Source of the DNA: an uncultured Ruminococcus sp. | Lineage (GTDB): Bacteria; Bacillota; Clostridia; Oscillospirales; CAG-272 | Assembly: GCA_902803255.1 (NCBI GenBank) | Contig: CADCPG010000131.1 | Coordinates: 1-5,774, forward strand | Direction of reading: 5' to 3' | DNA: 5,774 nucleotides | Part shown: positions 1 to 5,774 of the stretch, piece by piece | How the letters are laid out: the number at the start of each line of letters is the position of its first letter | How positions within the stretch are numbered: the first letter of the stretch is position 1 | Notes under the pieces: generated by a model | Databases searched by the model: none | Seen by the model: only the letters and a program-made list of their open reading frames with translations | Told to the model about the DNA's origin: nothing | Made by a program: the position numbers and the translations under genes

Positions 1-766
1 CCGCCGCGCAGCACAAAAGCACCGCCGCCGCGACGTAGAGCCGGCTCCCGCCGAGCCCGAGCTTCACCGCCGTGCGCGTTATCTGAGGCATCAGCGGCAG
101 GTCGAAAAGCGCAACGGGCACAGCGAACGCGGCCGCCGACGTTATGACCCTCCACGCCTTTTCCCGTCGGCGGATCATATCGGCGAGCAGCAGCAGGAAG
201 ATAAGGCCGGCAGGCGCCCACACGATCACGTGCACCGAAGCCAGCAGCCCCGTCATCAGTGCGGCGATCCACGGAAGTTTTTCCCGCCTCTCCCAGAATA
301 CCGCCGACATGACCCCGAAGAACAGGATGAGGAAGTAGCTCCTGGCAAAACTCGAAGCGTAGTATGTCATGAACGGCAGAAAGACAGAAAAACACCGGAA
401 TCCCGCTCCGAACGGCGCTTTTATGAGGTAGACGAACACCGCGGCGGCCGTCAGGGCGAATGAGATGTATCTTATTGCCGGATAGGGCGCGCCGGCGGCG
501 GCGAATGGCCGGAGGATCAGGTGGTAGAGCCACGGATGCCCCTCCTCCCAGATGCAGTCCATGATCCCGCGGATACCGTTGTCAGACGCAATGAGCCAGG
601 CCTGCGCCTCGTCTCTGAACATCTCGTGTCTTATGCAGAGCACAAGGTTCAGCGCGAACCAGAGCGCAAAAGCAAGGCCCGCCGCCGCGAGTGACAGCAT
701 CTTCCTCCGTCTGGCGGGATCACCGTCTTTTAAGGGAAAAAGCCCCCTGAGTCCCGTATTATCCAT
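1..766 (-). CDS. GT-C-type glycosyltransferase-like membrane protein (N-terminal part, runs off left edge)
   Basis: The first 255 codons are present; the C-terminus lies outside the window. The protein is strongly hydrophobic. Likely membrane segments are at residues about 23-45, 99-115, 122-138, 142-158, 166-197 (probably two), 208-224 and 243 onward. Just after the first segment the loop reads HEMFRDEAQAWLIA (48-61), followed by EEGHPWLYHL (74-83). An acidic D-E pair in the first extracytoplasmic loop and a downstream H-P-x-x-Y are typical of GT-C (PMT/ArnT-like) enzymes, which transfer sugars from polyprenyl-phosphate donors at the outer membrane face. D52/E53 are therefore candidate catalytic residues; this is family inference. 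The ATG at 766 is preceded by AGGG seven bases upstream and lies 2 nt after the uvrA stop, so co-transcription and translational coupling are likely. Acceptor and donor are unknown. It could also be an uncharacterised polytopic protein sharing only the fold. Confidence 0.72.
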   Translation of the reverse strand, partial: MDNTGLRGLFPLKDGDPARRRKMLSLAAAGLAFALWFALNLVLCIRHEMFRDEAQAWLIASDNGIRGIMDCIWEEGHPWLYHLILRPFAAAGAPYPAIRYISFALTAAAVFVYLIKAPFGAGFRCFSVFLPFMTYYASSFARSYFLILFFGVMSAVFWERREKLPWIAALMTGLLASVHVIVWAPAGLIFLLLLADMIRRREKAWRVITSAAAFAVPVALFDLPLMPQITRTAVKLGLGGSRLYVAAAVLLCCAA

Positions 767-768
767 TA

Positions 769-3312
<2,544 letters not shown>

Positions 3313-3418
3313 TATTTCCCTGTTTTCCTTTTTTCTTCGCGTTTTTCCCCGCTTCCGCGGCCGTCTGATAACGGCGCGGGCCTGCCGGAGCCATTTGCTC
3401 CCGACGGCACGCCCGCGC
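3313..3418 (-). promoter_or_regulatory. uvrA 5' leader with a long GC-rich hairpin at its start
   Basis: The predicted uvrA transcript has a leader of about 106 nt. Its first roughly 45 nt fold into a strong hairpin. An 8-bp outer stem, GCGCGGGC with GCCCGCGC, occupies 3411-3418 and 3374-3381. A mismatch follows, then a 4-bp stem (3406-3409 with 3383-3386), a one-sided bulge (3402-3405), and a 5-bp inner stem (3397-3401 with 3387-3391) closed by a five-base loop. A second small stem, CCGC-GGAA-GCGG, lies at 3349-3360 with a GNRA-type loop. The rest of the leader is A-rich and carries the ribosome binding site. There is no T-tract after the large hairpin in the uvrA direction, so it is not an intrinsic terminator for uvrA. 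A role in protecting the mRNA 5' end or in post-initiation control is inference. I do not recognise it as a known riboswitch. Confidence 0.6.
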
Positions 3419-3424
3419 ATATTT

Positions 3425-3453
3425 ATTATACACGTTTCCTCCGAAATAATCAA
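3425..3453 (-). promoter_or_regulatory. Sigma-A-type promoter for uvrA
   Basis: Read on the minus strand, TTGATT (3453-3448) and a perfect TATAAT (3430-3425) are separated by 17 bases. That matches the housekeeping consensus at 4/6 and 6/6. Transcription should start near 3418. No other convincing promoter lies between here and the uvrA start, and this position argues against translation starting at the in-frame TTG at 3453. Confidence 0.75.
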
Positions 3454-3505
3454 GCATCCTCCATCTTTTGATTATCCCGTCACGCTGCGCGACCCATGGG
3501 CCAGA

Positions 3506-3524
3506 AACCTGATGATAACAGGTT
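3506..3524. repeat. Inverted repeat AACCTG-N7-CAGGTT, possible operator
   Basis: Two perfect 6-base arms (3506-3511 and 3519-3524) flank a 7-base AT-rich centre (ATGATAA). The size and symmetry suit a dimeric regulator. It lies about 50 bp upstream of the uvrA -35 element and about 110 bp upstream of the abrB -35 element. It could also be a weak RNA hairpin or chance. No regulator can be assigned. Confidence 0.35.
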
Positions 3525-3595
3525 ACACCGTATTTCCCTGCTTCCGAATACTGTGAGAATACTGAAAAGTCCCGTAAAAGCCATATAAAACTTGC

Positions 3596-3619
3596 TCCCC
3601 GGCAAAACCGGGGATTTTT
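3596..3619 (+). terminator. Rho-independent terminator-like hairpin upstream of the transporter operon
   Basis: The stem TCCCCGG (3596-3602) pairs with CCGGGGA (3608-3614) around the loop CAAAA and is followed by TTTTT (3615-3619). The T-tract is present only in the plus direction. No gene reading plus ends just before it. It may insulate the operon promoter 15 bases downstream from readthrough, end an unseen small RNA, or be left from a lost upstream gene. Confidence 0.65.
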
Positions 3620-3633
3620 CATCGAGAACGACA

Positions 3634-3662
3634 TTGACAAACAAGTCGATATCTGGTATAAT
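3634..3662 (+). promoter_or_regulatory. Strong extended -10 promoter of the abrB-ABC operon
   Basis: A perfect TTGACA (3634-3639) and a perfect TATAAT (3657-3662) are separated by exactly 17 bases. A TG one base before the -10 (3654-3655) makes it an extended -10 promoter. Transcription should start near 3669, giving a leader of only about 26 nt. Such a full consensus match implies high activity unless repressed, which fits control by a repressor, possibly the AbrB-type protein encoded first in the operon. Confidence 0.85.
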
Positions 3663-3680
3663 TTGTATAACGAATCATAC
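3656..3680. promoter_or_regulatory. Candidate operator overlapping the -10 and start point
   Basis: GTATAA occurs twice nine bases apart (3656-3661 and 3665-3670), the first copy covering most of the -10 element. The second copy begins an inverted repeat GTAT-N8-ATAC (3665-3668 and 3677-3680). The AT-rich symmetric site lies on the predicted transcription start, where a repressor would block initiation. Binding by the neighbouring AbrB-type protein is inference; the arms are short. Confidence 0.35.
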
Positions 3681-3694
3681 TCAGGAGGTGCCGC

Positions 3695-3928
3695 ATGGCA
3701 AAACCGAAAGGAAAATACGCATGGAGCGTCACCGTCGGCGCAAAAGGTCAGATAGTAATCCCGAAAGAAGCACGCGATCTTTTCAGTATAAATCCCGGAG
3801 ATACGCTTCTTCTGCTCGGCGATGAAGTTCGCGGGATCGCTATACCGCCGAAATCGATGTTCACAGGACTTGTCACTAAAATTTTCGGCTCAGCAGGCGC
3901 GGGATCGGATGAAAAAAATGATGACTGA
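3695..3928 (+). CDS. AbrB/MazE/SpoVT-type transcriptional regulator
   Basis: A 77-residue protein with an N-terminal swapped-hairpin AbrB domain. The core runs from about residue 8 to 50, with the hallmark VGAKGQIVIPKEARDLF (14-30) followed by INPGDTLLLLG (32-42). Such proteins bind DNA as dimers or tetramers. The hydrophobic strand LLLLG and the IAIPP segment complete the fold; the last 15 or so residues (Gly/Ser/Asp/Glu/Lys-rich) look disordered. The ATG is preceded by AGGAGG with a 6-base spacer, an ideal ribosome binding site. It is first in an operon with an ABC ATPase and permease, and its 3' end overlaps the ATPase start, so it is probably the local regulator and may autoregulate. Antitoxins of the MazE type share this fold, but no toxin gene is adjacent, so an antitoxin role is unlikely. 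Confidence 0.88.
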   Translation: MAKPKGKYAWSVTVGAKGQIVIPKEARDLFSINPGDTLLLLGDEVRGIAIPPKSMFTGLVTKIFGSAGAGSDEKNDD

Positions 3929-4667
3929 CACAATTCTTGAAATAAACGGGCTTTGCAAAAAATACCCCGGATTTCTCCTTGACAACGTTTCTTTTTCGCT
4001 CAGGCGCGGACGTATCATGGGTCTTATCGGTCGCAACGGAGCCGGAAAGACGACAACTCTCAAATCGATTTTCAATCTCGTCCACCCGGACCGGGGAGAA
4101 ATCAGAATCTTCGGGCTTACCATGCCGGAGAATGAACGCGAGATCAAAAGCCGCATCGGATACGCCGCCGGTTCGGCTGACTGTTACAAGCGTAAAAAAA
4201 TAAGAGATATCGTTTCCGTGACAAAATCCTTCTACGAAAGCTGGGACGATGACGCATACCGCAAATACCTGCGCGCTTTTGATATCGACGAAGGAAAAAC
4301 GCCGGTGCAGCTTTCTCAGGGTATGCAGGTAAAACTCAGCCTGACTGTCGCAATGTCTCATCACGCCGAGCTGCTTATTCTTGACGAACCGACGAGCGGC
4401 CTCGATCCGGTTTCCCGGGCGGAACTGCTCGACGCATTACTTTTCCTGAAAGATAAAGGCGTAAGCATACTTTATTCCACCCATATCACGTCGGATCTCG
4501 AAAAATGCGCCGATGAAATAACCTATATCGTACGCGGGAAACTCGTCGCTTCAGACTCGATCGGAAATTTCATATCCCATAATAATATGGCGGGGCGCGG
4601 CAACACGATAGAGGATATTATGATCAGTTTTGAAAAGGAGTCGCTTTATGAAAAAATTGCTGATTAA
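3918..4667 (+). CDS. ABC transporter ATP-binding protein, YtrB-like
   Basis: A 249-residue ABC-2-type transporter ATPase. It has Walker A GRNGAGKT (38-45), signature LSQGM (132-136), Walker B LLILDEP (152-158), D-loop SGLD (160-163) and H-loop H189. The family-typical FYESWD (105-110) precedes the signature. LSQGM instead of LSGGQ and the lack of a clear Q-loop glutamine near 81-90 match the YtrB-like subgroup of small exporters. It should energise the permease encoded next, at the cytoplasmic membrane face; the substrate is unknown. The start is uncertain among ATGs at 3909, 3918 and 3921. The one at 3918 is chosen because GGAT lies seven bases upstream; MTDTILEI from 3921 is equally natural as a protein start. 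All choices overlap the 3' end of the regulator gene, indicating translational coupling. Confidence 0.92.
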   Translation: MMTDTILEINGLCKKYPGFLLDNVSFSLRRGRIMGLIGRNGAGKTTTLKSIFNLVHPDRGEIRIFGLTMPENEREIKSRIGYAAGSADCYKRKKIRDIVSVTKSFYESWDDDAYRKYLRAFDIDEGKTPVQLSQGMQVKLSLTVAMSHHAELLILDEPTSGLDPVSRAELLDALLFLKDKGVSILYSTHITSDLEKCADEITYIVRGKLVASDSIGNFISHNNMAGRGNTIEDIMISFEKESLYEKIAD

Positions 4668-5301
4668 GGAGTTTCGGCTCGCGGCCTCTCCGCTTTCGTT
4701 CGTTTTCACAGCGGCCGCCCTTATGACAATGCTCCCGGGATATCCTATACTAATGAGCGCGTTTTTCATTTGTCTCGGCCTGTTCTATTCCTTTCTAAAC
4801 GCCCGCGAAATGAATGACGTACTTTACACCGTTATGCTTCCGGTAGGAAAACATGACTTTGTCAGGGCTAAATATATGTTTGCCGTTCTTATTCAGACTG
4901 CAGGCTTTTTGATTTGCGCGGCCCTGACTGCGATCAGGATGACAATCCTTGCGGGAAGCTCGCCATATGTGAACAATTCTCTGATGAACGCAACGCCCGT
5001 TTATCTTGCGTTCGTTCTTCTTGTTTTTGCATCGTTTAACGTCATCTTTATCGGAGGTTTTTTCAGAACTGCGTATAAAATCGGTATGCCTTTTATACTG
5101 TTCGGTATCGTTTCGCTGATTCTCATTTCAGTTGCCGAATCACTCCCTCACTTTCCCGGCCTGGAATTTCTGAAAAATCCCGCGGGAGAGCGACCGGAAA
5201 TACAATTCGCGATCCTTGCCTGCTCCGTCGCCGCCTATTGCGCCGCAACTGCAATGTCTTTAAAAAAATCCGAGGAAAGATTTGAAAAAATCGATCTTTG
5301 A
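4648..5301 (+). CDS. ABC-2-type transporter permease
   Basis: A 217-residue integral membrane protein with about six hydrophobic segments, at roughly residues 14-30, 32-50, 76-98, 117-137, 146-163 and 187-204. It has a short basic N-terminus (MKKLLIKEFR) and a charged C-terminal tail. After the second segment, NAREMNDVLYTVMLPVGKHD (51-70) and the following AKY match the conserved cytoplasmic region of small ABC-2 permeases found beside YtrB-like ATPases (ABC2_membrane_5-like). It probably dimerises and pairs with the upstream ATPase to export an unknown substrate. The ATG at 4648 has AAGGAG seven bases upstream, inside the ATPase gene, and the genes overlap by 20 bases. A TTG at 4630 is in frame but would place the ribosome binding site inside the coding region. 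It is the last gene of the operon. Confidence 0.88.
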   Translation: MKKLLIKEFRLAASPLSFVFTAAALMTMLPGYPILMSAFFICLGLFYSFLNAREMNDVLYTVMLPVGKHDFVRAKYMFAVLIQTAGFLICAALTAIRMTILAGSSPYVNNSLMNATPVYLAFVLLVFASFNVIFIGGFFRTAYKIGMPFILFGIVSLILISVAESLPHFPGLEFLKNPAGERPEIQFAILACSVAAYCAATAMSLKKSEERFEKIDL

Positions 5302-5389
5302 ATGATTACTGCACGACGTTTGTTTTGCCGGCAACTACGCCCCTTGTGGACTTTCACCACAGACCGACGGCATGCCCGTCGTACCCCAA
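5302..5389. other. Structured intergenic segment with three small hairpins
   Basis: Between the permease stop and the terminator lie three consecutive symmetric elements. They are the palindrome TTGCCGGCAA (5325-5334), the hairpin TGTGG-N7-CCACA (5345-5361), and the hairpin CGACGG-N5-CCGTCG (5365-5381). None has a T-tract. The minus-strand text GGTGAAAGTCC at 5349-5359 resembles a short motif seen in bacterial group II introns, but no intron body or reverse transcriptase fits in the space. It may be a dispersed intergenic repeat or a small structured RNA; no identity is assigned. Confidence 0.35.
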
Positions 5390-5426
5390 AAACCCGCGCG
5401 GCAGCCTTCCTGCTCCGCGCGGGTTT
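5388..5426. terminator. Bidirectional rho-independent terminator between convergent genes
   Basis: A perfect 12-bp stem, AAACCCGCGCGG (5390-5401) with CCGCGCGGGTTT (5415-5426), encloses a 13-base loop. Read on the minus strand the stem ends in TTTTT (5392-5388), a good terminator 27 bases after the stop of the right-hand gene. Read on the plus strand it ends in TTTATAT, a weaker tract, closing the abrB-ABC operon about 90 bases after the permease stop. Confidence 0.85.
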
Positions 5427-5452
5427 ATATGCTTGTTTCTTTTACCGCTTTC

Positions 5453-5774
5453 TTATTCCCGTCTTGTCTCTTCGGAAGTTATGACAAAAGATCCGTCCTT
5501 CCATTCGATTCTGACTCCGTCCACGTACGCGCATCCGTCCGACAAGGTCAGACGAGGCCACAGCTTCGCGGTGACGCTGTGCCAGATATATACGTCCTTG
5601 CGTGAGAAATCGCACAAATCCACGACGTACCACGCGTAGCCGTAAATTCCGGAGAACGGATCGTGGCCGACCAGAAGATCGTCGATCCCGTTGCGGTCAT
5701 AGTCCCACGCTTCGAACGTATTCAAGACTCCCATAACAGGGAGAGCTTTCACCTGATCCTGTTTTACAAGATAC
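5453..5774 (-). CDS. Unidentified protein with an FG-GAP/VCBS-like Asp-rich loop (C-terminal part, runs off right edge)
   Basis: The frame is open to the window edge, giving the last 106 residues before a TAA at 5455-5453; the N-terminus is missing. A GTG at 5752 is in frame, but coding continues upstream of it without a stop and no ribosome binding site precedes it, so it is probably internal. The segment WDYDRNGIDDLLVG (23-36 of the visible part) has the D-x-D-x-N-G-x-x-D pattern of calcium-binding loops in FG-GAP/VCBS beta-propeller repeats, usually in secreted or surface proteins. The rest is aromatic-rich and beta-like, ending in VDGVRIEWKDGSFVITS. No membrane segment is visible. The gene converges on the ABC operon and ends at the shared terminator. 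The function is unknown; only one repeat-like unit is visible, so the domain call is tentative. Confidence 0.6.
   Translation of the reverse strand, partial: YLVKQDQVKALPVMGVLNTFEAWDYDRNGIDDLLVGHDPFSGIYGYAWYVVDLCDFSRKDVYIWHSVTAKLWPRLTLSDGCAYVDGVRIEWKDGSFVITSEETRRE

Larger units (their letters stand above)
3431..3633. other. Divergent intergenic region without a convincing gene
   Basis: This stretch lies between the two divergent promoters. It contains an inverted repeat AACCTG-N7-CAGGTT (3506-3524). It also has a direct repeat of GAATACTG (3546-3553 and 3557-3564, period 11 bases) and a plus-strand terminator-like hairpin (3596-3619). A 30-codon open frame starts at ATG 3496 and stops at 3588, just before that hairpin, but it has no ribosome binding site or promoter and is not called as a gene. 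Longer frames crossing from uvrA into this region have no supporting start signals. Confidence 0.6.

Noticed and set aside
3313..3453. N-terminal extension of UvrA by 47 residues from a TTG start
   Set aside because: The extension would cover the uvrA promoter and the leader hairpin, begins at the -35 element, and matches nothing in the family. The ATG at 3312 has its own ribosome binding site and starts close to the normal UvrA N-terminus.
3313..3480. SOS (LexA/DinR) box upstream of uvrA
   Set aside because: I looked for GAAC-N4-GTTC type sites on both strands near the promoter and saw none, so SOS control is not supported.
3496..3588. 30-codon plus-strand frame before the orphan terminator
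   Set aside because: No ribosome binding site, no visible promoter and no recognisable sequence; kept only as context for the terminator finding.
3695..3928. AbrB-type protein as the antitoxin of a toxin-antitoxin pair
   Set aside because: No MazF, PIN or other toxin-like gene is adjacent; the next gene is a clear ABC ATPase in the same operon.
3748..3933. Minus-strand 61-codon frame opposite abrB
   Set aside because: Exact antisense shadow of the AbrB-type gene with no start signal.
5453..5752. Complete 99-residue gene starting at GTG 5752
   Set aside because: The frame stays open to the window edge, no ribosome binding site precedes the GTG, and the Asp-rich loop begins too near that start for a complete secreted protein; a truncated C-terminus is more likely.

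Overview
The window looks like chromosomal DNA from a moderately GC-rich member of the Bacillota (Clostridia-like). Support comes from strong AGGAGG-type ribosome binding sites, two near-consensus sigma-A promoters, a class II UvrA of the kind found in that phylum, and a YtrB-like ABC transporter led by a small AbrB-type regulator. The genus cannot be told from the sequence. The left half (UvrA and glycosyltransferase genes) is clearly GC-richer than the right half (transporter operon). Spot counts of single 60-base lines gave about 68% in uvrA and about 38% in the permease, with the ATPase in between.

Layout: (1) 1-766, minus strand: N-terminal 255 residues of a polytopic GT-C-type glycosyltransferase-like membrane protein, running off the left edge. 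(2) 769-3312, minus strand: an intact 847-residue class II UvrA-like ABC ATPase lacking the UvrB-binding domain. Its stop lies 2 nt before the glycosyltransferase start, so the two probably form one transcript. (3) 3313-3694: a 382-base divergent intergenic region. It holds a uvrA promoter whose predicted transcript begins at the foot of a very stable hairpin, a small inverted repeat, an 11-bp-period direct repeat, an orphan rho-independent terminator, and an extended -10 promoter for the transporter operon. (4) 3695-5301, plus strand: a tightly overlapping three-gene operon of AbrB/MazE-type regulator, ABC ATPase and ABC-2 permease. (5) 5302-5452: a run of hairpins ending in a bidirectional terminator. 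(6) 5453-5774, minus strand: the C-terminal 106 residues of an unidentified protein with one FG-GAP/VCBS-like Asp-rich loop, running off the right edge.

The AbrB protein probably autoregulates the transporter operon, taking the place of the GntR-type regulator usual for YtrB-like systems. The transporter substrate cannot be told. The UvrA paralogue may act in damage tolerance or drug resistance rather than in standard UvrABC repair. I see no CRISPR array, tRNA, rRNA, insertion sequence or phage gene, and no clear undescribed system. The least explained parts are the structured intergenic regions.
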